Assembly (NCBI GenBank): GCA_032622095.1
Contig: CP136061.1
Span: forward strand, 20,896,991 to 20,960,990
Length of the DNA stretch: 64,000 nucleotides
Direction: 5' to 3'
DNA from: Siphonodentalium dalli
Lineage: Eukaryota; Mollusca; Scaphopoda; Gadilida; Siphonodentaliidae
A program made the translations under genes and the position numbers. Positions within the stretch are counted from its first letter, which is position 1; each line of letters begins with the position of its first letter. The notes under the pieces were generated by a model. That model made no database searches and was not told the DNA's origin. It was given only the letters and a program-made list of their open reading frames with translations. Below, piece after piece: positions 9,833-21,617 of this stretch.

Positions 9833-11626
9833 ACATGTTACATAGACATATTAATGTTAGATCAGGGACCAGCCTAGAGGAAGACTGTGCACATATTACA
9901 TGGACATATTAATGTTAGAGCAGGGACCAGCCTAGAGGTTGACAGTGCAGATATTACATGGACATATTAATGTTAGAACAGGGACCAGCCTAGAGGAAGA
10001 CTGTGCAGATATTACATGGACATATTAATGTTAGAACAGGGACCAGCCTAGAGAGCGACTGCACACATGTTACATGGACATATTAATGTTAGACCAGGGA
10101 CCAACCTAGAGGAAGACTGTGCACATATTACATGGACATATTAATGTTAGAACAGGGACCAGCCTAGAGGAAGACTGTGCACATATTACATGGACATATT
10201 AATGTTAGAACAGGGACCAGCCTAGAGGTTGGCAGTGCAGATGTTACACAGACATATTAATGTTAGACCAGGGACCAACCTAGAGGAAGACTGTGCACAT
10301 ATTACATGGACATATTAATGTTAGAACAGGGACCAGCCTAGAGGTTGACAGTGCAGATGTTACACAGACATATTAATGTTAGAACAGGGACCAGCCTAGA
10401 GGTTGACAGTGCACATATTACATGGACATATTAATGTTAGAACAGGGACCAGCCTAGAGGTTGACAGTGCAGATGTTACACAGACATATTAATGTTAGAA
10501 CAGGGACCAGCCTAGAGGAAGACTGTGCACATATTACATGGACATATTAATGTTAGAACAGGGACCAGCCTAGAGGTTGACAGTGCACATATTACATGGA
10601 CATATTAATGTTAGAACAGGGACCAGCCTAGAGGTTGACAGTGCAGATGTTACACAGACATATTAATGTTAGAACAGGGACCAGCCTAGAGGAAGACTGT
10701 GCACATATTACATGGACATATTAATGTTAGAACAGGGACCAGCCTAGAGGTTGACAGTGCACATATTACATGGACATATTAATGTTAGAACAGGGACCAG
10801 CCTAGAGGTTGACAGTGCAGATGTTACACAGACATATTAATGTTAGAACAGGGACCAGCCTAGAGGAAGACTGTGCACATATTACATGGACATATTAATG
10901 TTAGAACAGGGACCAGCCTAGAGAGCGACTGCACACATGTTACATGGACATATTAATGTTAGACCAGGGACCAGCCTAGAGGAAGACTGTGCACATATTA
11001 CATGGACATATTAATGTTAGAACAGGGACCAGCCTAGAGGAAGACTGTGCACATATTACATGGACATATTAATGTTAGAACAGGGACCAGCCTAGAGGTT
11101 GGCAGTGCAGATGTTACACAGACATATTAATGTTAGACCAGGGACCAGCCTAGAGAGCGACTGCACACATGTTACATGGACATATTAATGTTAGACCAGG
11201 GACCAGCCTAGAGGAAGACTGTGCACATATTACATGGACATATTAATGTTAGAACAGGGACCAGCCTAGAGGAAGACTGTGCACATATTACATGGACATA
11301 TTAATGTTAGACCAGGGACCAACCTAGAGGAAGACTGTGCACATATTACATGGACATATTAATGTTAGACCCGGGACCAACCTAGAGGAAGACTGTGCAC
11401 ATATTACATGGACATATTAATGTTAGAACAGGGACCAGCCTAGAGGAAGACTGTGCACATATTACATGGACATATTAATGTTAGAACAGGGACCAGCCTA
11501 GAGGTTGGCAGTGCAGATGTTACACAGACATATTAATGTTAGACCAGGGACCAACCTAGATGAAGACTGTGCAGATATTACATGGACATATTAATGTTAG
11601 AGCAGGGACCAGCATAGAACGCAACT
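9833..11626 (+). repeat. 58-bp satellite array, about 31 units
   Basis: The unit is 58 bp with the core 'ggacatattaatgttagaac' then 'agggaccagcctagag'. Three tail variants alternate: gaagactgtgcacatatta, gttgacagtgcagatgtta and agcgactgcacacatgtta. In 10330-10870 a three-unit cycle of 174 bp repeats about three times, which is a higher-order pattern. There are no unique spacers and no open frame through the array. Confidence 0.97.
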
Positions 11627-12362
11627 TTGGAGATATCTTCTCCCTACCAGTAACATATTTCACTTCTCCCAATTTTTGTCCCAGGGAGAAAGTGTCTTCT
11701 CTGTAATATAAATGTTCCAGAATCCATATTTATATTTACATTGTATTTTCTGATTATAATGGAGTCCTTACTTATTATATTTGTTTTATAAATGGGCTTA
11801 AAAATTGTATTCCATAATACTTACTGGTTCATAGAATGGTGATGTTGAGAACTTGGGGTGTAAATTGAACTTGAAGCTCAAGTTCAATTTACACACCAAC
11901 ATCATGATTTATATAACTGCTTGGTAACAGTCTACTTCTCTTTAATAATCAAACAGGGAGAAGTGACTTCTCCTAATTTGAAACATCCAGACTGGTCCCT
12001 GTGTTAGTCTGAACTTAGAACTTGGCACATATTAGGCAGTGCGGTTTCCAATTATTTGTAAACACAAAATTGGCAGAAATCCTTACCCCTTTCTTCAACC
12101 TAAGGCCATTTGTTCAACTTTCATCTTTTATGACTTGCCAATGAGTATTTGGAAGAGAAAGGGCTATACATGGTGTGCCATTTTGATCCTGTATTATAAA
12201 ATGGGACAACAATGGTTGGAAAGCTTACCATTCTCAATTCCAATCTTTATAATCCTGATACTTCCATCCTTTGCGCTTGCAAAAAAGTTCTTCAGATCCT
12301 GTGAGGCTATAAAATAAAACATCTGCATTAGTATTAATGAGACACATATCTGGTTACTTGCT
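11627..12362. other. Intergenic sequence with one short palindrome
   Basis: It contains a hairpin at about 11860-11902 ('gtgtaaattgaacttgaagc' with its inverse). An open frame of 92 codons at 12039-12317 has no recognisable domain and is probably chance. Nothing else is supported. Confidence 0.5.
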
Positions 12363-12366
12363 TTAA

Positions 12367-13002
12367 AGGGGTACTGTACCCCAATTTCAATAAATTCCCG
12401 GAGACAATAGCGATCTAATATGAATATTATATTATAAAATAACTAATTCGAGTCGACGATGTCTACTGAAAAAGTTCCGGTTAACAGGCTATCGTAAAAG
12501 TAACATTGAATTATTTAATATAAAATAATTTATGGCTGGAGTCATAAAATGGAGAATTATTACTTTACGAGTTACCGTTCTTGAAATCGCATGTGTTGCG
12601 TGTCTTTTATCGACGGCCGTTCGCGAACATTATTGAGTTGCAAACAAAACATGTTACCTGCAAAAGGAAGGCCCGTTATAACCGATTCGGAAAAAGGAGA
12701 AAGAAACAAGAGTCATAAAGCGTCAAGTATTTTTATAGGGAGTGAGATTGTTTGATGGAAGAGATTGAAGGCGTACTGTGAGCAATGAACTTCCGGTTCT
12801 TCGTGCGACCTGCGTCTTCTCCGGTGAAGGTCAAATCATGGCGCGTAGTTTGAAATCGTAATATTTTTGTTTTCAAGATCAATATTTTCTTCGCTAAATT
12901 AGGTTTATACAAAACTCATATAACACGAACACAATCTAACTTGAAAGTTATTTCAATGGGAGTAAATAAAAAAAATCGCCTATTTCTGTGTACAGTACCC
13001 CT
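12367..13002. mobile_element. TTAA-flanked element, family C (AGGGGTACTGTACCCC ends)
   Basis: TTAA at 12363-12366 and 13003-13006. The termini AGGGGTACTGTA and TACAGTACCCCT are inverted repeats. The interior shares 'gagtcataaa' type sequence with the element at 55997-56579. TTAA duplications occur in piggyBac and Kolobok superfamilies; I cannot separate them here. Confidence 0.85.
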
Positions 13003-13824
13003 TTAAATACACCAGAAATTTATTTCAGATGCGGTTGTTGAATTAGATGAGGAACCATGCATGAATTTCCAACAGTAACAAATGGAGAAGTGACTTCTCC
13101 AAATTTTAATTCTCTAAGCTGGTCCGTTTTTACACCAGAGACACTCGCCCCAGAAATATGGCCTGGGTGAGCTGTCTTCGGCCCGACTTGTCTTGAGGTA
13201 CTCTGGCCTGAGCGGTCTGTATCTGTATTTTGTCAAGTGCAGGATCCTCTCGGATGTGTAAGCACGCTGGTTGGGAATTTGGATTGGTGTTAGATGTTGT
13301 GTCATCCAGGCTCCAGCGCTGTTGTTAAATCATGCACACTATCCTCCTCCAGTTTGTTCCAATGCAGGATAGTTCTTGGATAGAATGAATTTCGAAATTC
13401 CACAGTGTTCGTCTTGATAATTAAATTTCGAAAGACCTTGAGTTATTGCACTCATATTTATCCATTATGTGGATGAATTATAGCCTTCAAATTTCCGTGC
13501 GAATACCCATCTACCGCTCTTGTACTTTGGTCTTATTAAATCTTTCGAGTCTATTTCTGAATCTTCGGCCCAAGCCATTCCCATAAGGGTTTTTCGTCAT
13601 TTCAACTGCTGGGCTATATGATGACGTCAGTTATACAAATGGAGGATAGACTGCATAGAGGGTTAATTTCACCAGGAAATCACTCCAATGCACATACATG
13701 TAGAAATCCCCAACACCTGGAAAACAGCGATAACATTGCCCAGATCCACAAATCAGATGACCTACCCTTTGTAGCAGTCATGTTGTAAATATAGAAGGCT
13801 GATGACCTCTCTGCTCGAGAGGTC

Positions 13825-13945
13825 TAGATCTCTTGGTCACAGTCGTTAGACGCTTTGTGTGATCACCAAAGTTAAGCAACGTCAAGCTTGGTTATAGTCC
13901 TTGGATGGGTGACCGGCTTGGGATTTCAGGTGCTGCCAACTTTTG
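13825..13945 (+). repeat. 5S rRNA-derived sequence (pseudogene or 5S-type SINE)
   Basis: The stretch 'gatcaccaaagttaagcaac' followed by 'gtcaagcttggttatagtcc', 'ttggatgggtgaccggcttg' and 'ggatttcaggtgctg' matches the internal and 3' half of animal 5S rRNA. The 5' part (13825-13860) is diverged, and several conserved bases differ (cgtcaagcttgg instead of cgtcgggcccgg). It is therefore not an intact 5S gene. It could be the head of a SINE3-like element or a dispersed pseudogene. Confidence 0.85.
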
Positions 13946-14365
13946 GTGCAACTCCCGCACTTCTCTCTCTCATTCTGTTACACCTTCACAAAGCTTAACT
14001 GTATTTGAACCAGCTTTGCCATTGCTAAACAGCTTATCATGTTGAACCATGCCATCCTTACCAACTGAACCTCAGTGATTTCCCAATGGCCTGAATGGGA
14101 GTATTGGGACCACAGTATAAATGAGGCACTAGGACCTGATTTTCATGTCGATAATAGTGTCTTGTTCTATCAATTATATTTCCGTAATCAATACGCTAAT
14201 AAACATTTGATATAGGCCTATTTTCCAACCCCTTAAATTTGTGAATATCGATTATTGATGTTATTCAGTCAATTAAATAATACTATTCATTAATTAGCGC
14301 CAACATGTACTCCAGAAAAACGCTCTGTATGTCCCGATTGCGCAAATTAAATCGCGGGGATCTAC

Positions 14366-15349
14366 CAGGTCGGGCACACATCAAAAACGGTCTACGTAGC
14401 TCGTTTTGTCTACTGTAGCCCAATTGAGCTACGTTTTTAATGTGATTTACACGCCTCCTGCGATTATCGCCATACCACGACAAAAGCGCATTTCGAATTT
14501 TCGTGCATTAGTTGTGTACCACTATCATGTCTACAAAGAAGCAAAAAACTCAACGACTCACCACGGCTTTAATACCTTTTGAGCGATTCAAAATCGATTT
14601 GTTTTGGTCAATTTACCATGAAAAACCGTAAGAAATGATATTCAAAATCTCTTGATCAAAATGTAAATCTTCATCAAATCTGAGGTAGTTCCGGTCGCAA
14701 TTGTGTTCGTAAACATCCGTGTGCAGGCGATAATCTGATTGGTTATATTTAGCCGGGGATTAATGGTACGTTCTTAATGGGATTTCAGTGTAACATCTAT
14801 CTGTTGGAATGTACAGAACGACAAATGGACAACCATATTTGTATAACTGTAATGTTACGCGAGGTGCTTCCAAATTTCAAAGTAGAGTTGTGAATTGTGT
14901 TTCCGTAGGTTGCCTTCTCTGAATGGCGGTCGCCAAACAATTAACAAATACTCGTCTCCGAGTGAAGCTGTTCGCTTTATCCAATCAGGTGAGCCACATA
15001 AACTGGACGTTCTTGACCTTCAAAAATAAATATCCTGCAAAAACAAATGGATTGTTCCCTACTTTTTATGGCAAAATCTTATATTTTCGGGAAAGTCACT
15101 ACCAAACGCTAACAGGTCTTAATTAAAACATCGTTAATTGCGCCTAAGCCGCGGTGAGTCGTTGGTTTTTTTGCTTCTTTGTAGACGCAATAGTGGTACA
15201 CAACTAATGAACGAAAATTCGAAATGCGCTTTTCCCGTGGTATGGCGGTAATCGATGGAGGTGTGTAAATCACATTAAAAACGTAGCTCAATCGGGCTAC
15301 AGTAGACAAAACGAGCTACGTAGACCGTTTTGGATGTGTGCCCGACCTG
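14366..15349. mobile_element. Foldback element D1, about 200-bp inverted arms, 5-bp TSD
   Basis: The termini are CAGGTCGGGCACACATC and its inverse, flanked by TCTAC at 14361-14365 and 15350-15354. Arms of about 200 bp pair, sharing for example 'acgtagctcgttttgtctac' and 'gtggtacacaactaatg'. The interior has no supported gene. The ends and TSD length match element D2. Confidence 0.9.
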
Positions 15350-15376
15350 TCTACGCAAACTGGGACCTACTTCAAT

Positions 15377-16587
15377 CAGGTCTGGCAAATGTGAGAATAC
15401 AGCTACAATAGCTGTATTCAGCTAACCTAGCTGTATTCAGCTATAAATTATACTCTCAAACCGGCTGTTTTTCGATAATAAACTAGAAGCGCTAATTTGC
15501 GCATCAAAATTAGGCTACCATATTCTCCGGTCACCCTCAACCAAATCAAAATCGTCGCTTGTGTTCTGACAAAGTGTTGCCTTTTGTCGACACGGCAATT
15601 CTGATTTTGTGTGAAAACTTACTACGGTGGTCGATGTCAGTAAATATTCTGGGGACTATTTTCTGCAAATGCATTCATTAACTAACTTATAAAATAAAGA
15701 TCAAATTCATCCCAAACACTCGTTTACTTCTTCCCGATGCTAAACCGGTAGGGGGCGTTAGAATGGTGTACCTATATCGAGCATTTAGAATTACATACCA
15801 CTAGCGGTTTGTGAGCGATACTGGTAACTATTCATAACGGTATATACAGATATTGTGCGGCATATTGCAAATGTATGGCACAACATAGGGACAACTGAAA
15901 TAAAATGCGACTTATATAATTTCTGAAGTATTTCAAACATGAAGTTCTGGTCATTAGCGAGTCAGAAGTATTCAATCTGTTCTGTCGGGAAAATATATAA
16001 TGTGTGAAAACTTACTAAACATAACATTGGTATTTGTATTTTCGCGATTCGACATACATGTATGCGTTTCCGTATTTTTGGAGAGAATCAGCCCATGCAG
16101 TGAGTGGAACTCGCTCGGTTAAACTCTGGCTAGAGATGTTCCCCTTTCTACCTGTTTTAACGCACCAACCAAACTGAGTTTTAGCAGCATCATATTGATA
16201 CTTCCGGGAATGATTAAGATGTTCCATCTTCGGTGATAAATATTGTATTTAATGTATTTTTCAAGGTATTCCGCATTGCATAAGAGAGTTATTAACCGTT
16301 ATGACCGACATCGACCGCCGTAGTAAGTTTTCACACATAATCACCATCGTCGTGCCGACAAAAGGCAACACTTTGACAGAACACAAGCGACGATTTTGAT
16401 TTGGTTGAGGGTGACCGGAGAATAGGGTAGCCTAATTTTGATGCGCAAATTAGCGCTTCTAGTTTATTATCGAAAAACAGCCGCTTTGAGAGTATAATAT
16501 ATATCTGAATACAGCTAGGTTAGCTGAATACAGCTATTGTAGCTGAATACAGCTATTGTAGCTGTATTCTCACATTTGCCAGACCTG
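15377..16587. mobile_element. Foldback element D2, about 260-bp inverted arms, 5-bp TSD
   Basis: The termini are CAGGTCTGGCAAATGTGAG and its inverse, flanked by TCAAT at 15372-15376 and 16588-16592. Arms share 'cgcttgtgttctgacaaagt', 'ggttgagggtgaccggagaa' and repeated 'agctgaatacagct'. It is probably the same superfamily as D1. A 5-bp duplication with CAGG ends may fit a hAT subgroup, but this is uncertain. Confidence 0.9.
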
Positions 16588-16592
16588 TCAAT

Positions 16593-17212
16593 TTTACAAA
16601 TCGCCACACCGGTTTTTTTTCCCAATGGCTAATGTCAATGACAAAATTCAAAGAAATTCTTTGTAAAACTCTGTGTATCTGGGCGACAAACTAAAATATA
16701 TTAATCACATTACCTGTTATTCCAGTCTGGTGTGACATTTCCTTGTTCTAGGTTCTTTAAAACAATTAAACGATGACGAAAACAGATGTTACTCATAAAC
16801 GCGGAAGTAACTTTCAAAAGAGGAAACACACCTACACGATTTTTCAAAATTTCGTGCAGCGGAATTGGAACCGGATTATTTGAGCTGTGCGAGCCGGAAC
16901 AAACAAAATACAATACAACGTCGCTCACGGCTCAGACCATAAACTATAAACTATACAAATATAGATTTATGTGTCGATTTATTTGCATAAGCTATAATCT
17001 ATAAGTAAGTTTCATTTCATTGCATTTCCTGTAGAAACAGCGTTGGACATCACAAATTATTTTGATCATTCTGTTTTGCGCGCAAATGATTTACGATTTA
17101 GACTCACCCTTTCTATACTAAATTGATTATTGTAATAGTATAAATGGTATATTGTTCATTTGGATAGTTGTTAACCAGACAAAATGTTAATACAACTGCA
17201 TACGAATTCATA
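16593..17212. other. Unassigned intergenic sequence
   Basis: Overlapping 72-codon frames occur on both strands at 16710-17004, but neither has a recognisable domain. I see no clear repeat or RNA gene. Confidence 0.45.
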
Positions 17213-17216
17213 TTAA

Positions 17217-18131
17217 AGGTACTCAATCTGATTCGATGGTCCCCATATCATCAGATTCCAACAACAACAATTCCAATTTTTAAAATGCCGCTTCACTTAT
17301 CAGAATGGATTCATTGCCCAGTCAACTATAGTATAAAATTTCCAAAATGTGTTATTTATTAACATTTTGTTCAACGAATTTTGGCCGGATTGCAAATATC
17401 TAACACCCAAATCCTGAAATCCAATTGACTTTAGAGTTATCCATCTTCATCCGCAATTTGATCCGAGACCGTCGGCTTGACGAATAATTGCCAGGCCGCC
17501 AAAAATTACATATCTCGGGGGAAAAATCGATATCTTATCACTCTGAGCTTTGATGGGTGGGTTACTCGATTCGAATCAAATAATTTTACCACCCCCCCCC
17601 CCCTCCCGAGGACAAAGAAATAGTAATTTGGGAGCGTTAATTATGATTATGCATCTTTAATAGTTCCCATTATTTTTGCATGTCTTAAAGATGCATAATC
17701 AGAATTAACGCTCCCAAATTACTATTTCATTTCCTTCGGGGGTAAATAATATTTGATTCGAGTCGAGGAACCCAGAATGATCAGATATCGATTTTTTAAA
17801 TCTGTTATTTTTCACCACCGATAGTTTTAGTGGCCCAGTAAAAAGTCGACGAGAAGACGGTCTCGGACCAAATTGTGGGTGAAAGATGAATACATGTAAT
17901 TCTAAAATCAAGTGGCCTTTTTGTGTCAGATATTAGACAAACCGGCAAAATTTCGTTCAACCAAATGTTGATAAATAACAGGTTTTTGGTAATTTTATAG
18001 GCCTATACTATAGTTGTCTATGGCTAGCATTATTTTTGGGCAATTAATCGATTCTGATAACTGAAGCGGCATTTCATAAAATATTGTTGGAATCTGATCA
18101 TATGGGGACCATCAAATCGGATTGAGTACCT
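17217..18131. mobile_element. TTAA-flanked element, family B (AGGTACTCAAT ends)
   Basis: TTAA at 17213-17216 and 18132-18135. The ends AGGTACTCAATCTGATTCGA and the matching inverse form long arms that include 'gattccaacaacaac' and 'tttgattcgagtcgaggaac'-type blocks. The centre is a second palindrome around 'agatgcataatc' (17640-17720). Related copies lie at 50568-50946 and 61761-62238. Confidence 0.88.
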
Positions 18132-18135
18132 TTAA

Positions 18136-19100
18136 ACAATACAAATATCAATGATGAGATAGGACTGCAAGTAATACACATGTTTTCTATTAAACAAAAT
18201 GCGCGTGGAATGGTGCTGGCGGGAATGTTAGCGAGTTTTCAAGATAATTAACTCTTGAAAATCTACGAAGACAACACCTTCAGCGTAATTTGATGAAAAG
18301 ATTTAATTTTATTATTCCCCCTACCCTTATACCAACGTTCAAATTTGGAGTCAGTTTCCTGAAAAAGGAGTGAAATCAAGTGACATGTGCATGCGATGGC
18401 ATTTCCAATGTAAGGCTAATATGTCAACACTATAAATTGTTGGGGAAGGAAAGTTCAACTAATTTTACACATTAAACCACCCATCGTTTTTTTTTATTTT
18501 TCCCCAAAATGAATGGACAAAAAGCCTCAAAATGACATTGTTGGAACAAGTTAAGACAGGATTCAAAGGGTCATAAGTTGATTTTCTTCAACAACGTTCT
18601 GTTAATTCCTCTACAATTTGTTCAATCTAGTATACATAAATGGTTAGAAGAAAAGCAGAGCATATTGAGTTACATAACCTCAGATTTTGCATTTAATCAC
18701 GCGAGTTCAGTGTCAGAGGCAAATTCGGCTGTCCACACAATGGAACACACATTTCTTTTGAGAATATTTTTTCTTTTTTATCATAGAACAGATGGACAAA
18801 TTATTCATTTGTGTGTGTAATATAGTGATGAAATTACTAAACAGTGAAAAAGCCCTTCATTTTGCTCTAGTTTAAAAAAAAATATAACCATAAAATACGG
18901 AATTTGGATCATTCTGACGGGTACTGCGTTATGCAGTATATATAGGTCCCTATAGATTTGCGTAGATCTCCGTAAGTCACTCAATTCGCGTAGGTTTTTT
19001 AATTGGGTTGGTTTTGGGGTAGCTAGCCCCGGGATTGTCGAAAGGGCCTCATGTTTTTGCTTTTATTAGAAATACGAGGGGGGAAAAGGATAGCATTTTT
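18136..19100. other. Unassigned intergenic sequence
   Basis: AT-rich sequence with an 80-codon frame at 18578-18820 that has no recognisable domain. No repeat pair was found in the window. Confidence 0.45.
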
Positions 19101-19109
19101 CTGTTTGGA

Positions 19110-19430
19110 TTAGGGTTTCTTTTTTCTCTTCTTCTTAGAGTTAGGCTTTTCTGTCGAAGATTGTGGAGATTTCAGTTGTTGTTGTTGATGTTGTTGGATG
19201 ATATCTGCAATTCTTTGCTCTTGTTCTTTTTGAATTCGTTCTAGTTCTCTTTTTTGCTTTTGATCTTCTCTCAGGCGTTCTTCATCTTTTTCTCTCCATT
19301 TCTTTTCTTGTTCTTCTTTCCAATCTTCGAAAAGGTTGTTGTTGGTGCTGGTGGAGCTGGGGGACACCGGGATGTGCTGGTAATCCGGTGTCCGAGGTGT
19401 AAAACTGTCCAGTTCCCCGCAGTAATGCAA
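19110..19430 (-). CDS. Possible terminal exon, Lys/Glu/Gln-rich coiled coil, unknown gene
   Basis: The - strand reads about 105 residues ending in TAA. It starts near HYCGELDSFTPRTPDY, continues with a Ser/Thr/Pro stretch, then a charged coiled-coil-like segment (EEQEKKWREKDEERLREDQK and RIADIIQQHQQQQL), and ends in the basic tail KKKRKKKP. The composition is protein-like and not explained by a repeat. The frame has no ATG at its 5' end, so it would be the 3' part of a gene or the last exon. The upstream edge coincides within a few bases with the end of a foldback element (about 19423-20488), so the exon may be cut by it, or an acceptor such as 'ggacag' inside it may be used. I do not recognise the family. 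Low complexity means a chance open frame is possible. Confidence 0.4.
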   Translation of the reverse strand: MHYCGELDSFTPRTPDYQHIPVSPSSTSTNNNLFEDWKEEQEKKWREKDEERLREDQKQKRELERIQKEQEQRIADIIQQHQQQQLKSPQSSTEKPNSKKKRKKKP

Positions 19431-20488
19431 TATATAGTAGGTCTACATGATTTATTGACTGATAAAATGGATTGAGACCACTAAATGATCATGTTAGATG
19501 TTACTTTGCATATATTTTTTATAATTAATTTCCGAAATCTGATGGGTTTGTTTGCTTAGTGATACTTAGAGGATGAAGCCTAACTAAAATTACGTGATTT
19601 CTTATCCGGAAAGTAAGAGGATTATCTTACTGGCTTCGGGATAAGATATTAATTAGAGGATTACTGAATATATTTTTGCATTGATTTAGGTCCCCGTAGT
19701 AATGGAAGGGTGCATGCTTTATAGAATAAGTAATGCCTAATATATTATCAATAAGTGAACATATTATATGATATTGCGTTGTTTTTTTTAAATTAAATAT
19801 CTAATTATATATTTTGTTTAGCTTAGATGAAAAAAATAATAAGAATTACCATCCAGTTAATTAAGTTATTTTAAGATTAATTTTGTTTAAGTTAGGACAA
19901 GTGATCAGTACGTTACTATACATAACTGATTTAACTGAATGGTAAGTTTACACAGCCCAACTACATGGGTGACCACATTGTTTGCGAGACTGGGTGTTTT
20001 CTTTGCGAAAGGGATCTGTCCTCTTTGAAGATTCATTTCGGCAATGTGTGTTGTGAAAAGGATCTGTCCTCTTTGCAATTTGAACGGAAAAGTGTTTATC
20101 CATAGCATTGTAAAATCGTGGCATAAACACAGTGGATTAAAACTTTCTCCATATACAATTTTAATGGAAAAGTCTTTATCCATCGCATTTTGTTTCTGAA
20201 TAAAAAATGTTTCTGAAGCATTAGTTGAATCAATCAATACAATCAGTTATCCTCCAATTAATATCTGTCCACGAAGCCAGTAAGATAATCCTCTTACTTT
20301 CCGGATCAGAAATCACGTAATTTTAGTTAGGCTTCATGATCCTCTAAGTATCACTAAGCAAACAAACCCATCGTTTTCGGAAATTAATTATAATAAAAAT
20401 ATTGCAAAGTAACATCTAACATGATCATTTAGTTGTATCAATCCATTTTTATCAGTCAATAAATCATGTAGACCTACTATATATTGCT
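19423..20488. mobile_element. Foldback element E, about 225-bp inverted arms
   Basis: 19423-19650 and 20262-20488 are inverted copies, sharing 'gcaatatatagtaggtctac', 'aaacccatc' and 'aagtaagaggattatcttac'. The middle (about 600 bp) has internal repeats of 'ggatctgtcctcttt'. Target duplication is not clear. The left end abuts the - strand open frame at 19110-19430. Confidence 0.85.
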
Positions 20489-20490
20489 CC

Positions 20491-21225
20491 GAATTCAGGA
20501 TAAGTCCCGTTTTTGAAGGCATGTAACTCGAAAAATACCGTTTTTTGCTGAGTTTTAGTATGTTGTTAATTAATGGTTTATTTACTTATTTTAGCAAAAA
20601 TAATTATTTTGCTATTAATTCCGAGTTTGGCATTTTTCTCATAAATGCGCTGGACTACAAGCCCAAACTTTGGTAAATAGAGACAAGTTATATCTGTTCT
20701 AAGGGATATAAATAAGTAATAGCCGCCATGGTTGTCTATCGTCCAAAACTTGCGGTTGTCCATTGTCATAATTTATGCACATAATCCTTAATCTTCAAAT
20801 ATTTGTTGAAGTTGGGACATTTTCAAGTGAGCTTATTATGAGTCGATGGACAATTCTTTAGATCATATATGGATAGATTTAGTTCAAATGCATATTCAGC
20901 GTTTATATAATGGTATATATCAAATAATATAAAACTATATAATTCATTAATTTAGCTGGATATATACACATATGTACAGTAAAAGTGGATATAATAACAA
21001 ATATGTATTCCGGCATATATAGTATGGTGTGATCCGATTTAGTGATTCCTGGAAATGTAATTTTTTTATCAGCTGACCGGAAACGAAAACTTGCACGTTT
21101 TAATTTTCGACGCACGATGCTTTGAAATTTGACAATCATTTACCTATAGTATAAAATAAAGATATAAGCATAGCCATTGATAGGTTCTTTACATTACTAT
21201 ATGTTTGATAGATAGAAAAAGGTTG
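20491..21225 (+). promoter_or_regulatory. DDX20 upstream region (promoter not resolved)
   Basis: About 0.73 kb lie between the foldback element and the DDX20 start codon. The sequence is AT-rich with several short open frames on the - strand that have no recognisable content. The in-frame stop TAG at 21181 limits the 5' extension of exon 1. I see no convincing TATA box with fixed spacing. The position makes it the likely core promoter and 5' UTR, which is inference only. Confidence 0.35.
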
Positions 21226-21412
21226 ATGGCATCTAAAATTGCACATAAAATTGAAGAGAAAACAAGAACTGATGACATTTTTATATCTGAAAATGTCGAT
21301 TTTGCGGGGCTGTTGTTGTCGGAAAATGTTCTGAAAGGTCTTCATTCTGGTGGCTTCGTTCGACCGTCACCAATTCAGCTGAAAGCCATACCGCTAGGCA
21401 GATGTGGCCTTG
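21226..21412 (+). CDS. DDX20: DDX20 exon 1 (start codon, Q motif)
   Basis: This exon encodes residues 1-62 and the first base of codon 63, starting [12 protein letters not shown] chose the ATG at 21226 because it is the only ATG in frame after the stop at 21181; the frame also has a TTG at 21205, which is unlikely to be used. The Q motif is [10 protein letters not shown], with the adenine-recognising Gln at residue 51. It is followed by [10 protein letters not shown], a DDX20-typical stretch. The exon ends after the first base of an Asp codon, and the donor is gtaatt. The N terminus is shorter than in vertebrates, which have an extra Ala/Pro-rich leader; a missed upstream exon cannot be excluded. 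Confidence 0.9.
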
Positions 21413-21617
21413 GTAATTTTTAGAAGAAAACAATTATATTAACTTCGAAATTCGAATGAGATCCGCGATTTTTCAAGATTCAATATTGATTTCGAAAATT
21501 TTGAGATGCAAATTGCAATGTTGATCTTGTGTAATTTACTGTAAAGTAAACAGTAGTCTGTGAACCCGACTATTCTAAAACAGCTAGTCGTTCACAACAT
21601 AGTTACTGGAGGACTTA

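Noticed and set aside
9833-11626. CRISPR-like array
   Set aside because: Units are directly contiguous 58-bp repeats without unique spacers, in an intron-bearing eukaryotic genome.
12039-12317. 92-codon frame
   Set aside because: No domain, no codon-like bias and no splice context; probably chance.
13825-13945. Functional 5S rRNA gene
   Set aside because: The 5' half is diverged and conserved positions in the 3' half are changed, and there is no tandem 5S unit or T-run terminator in the expected place.
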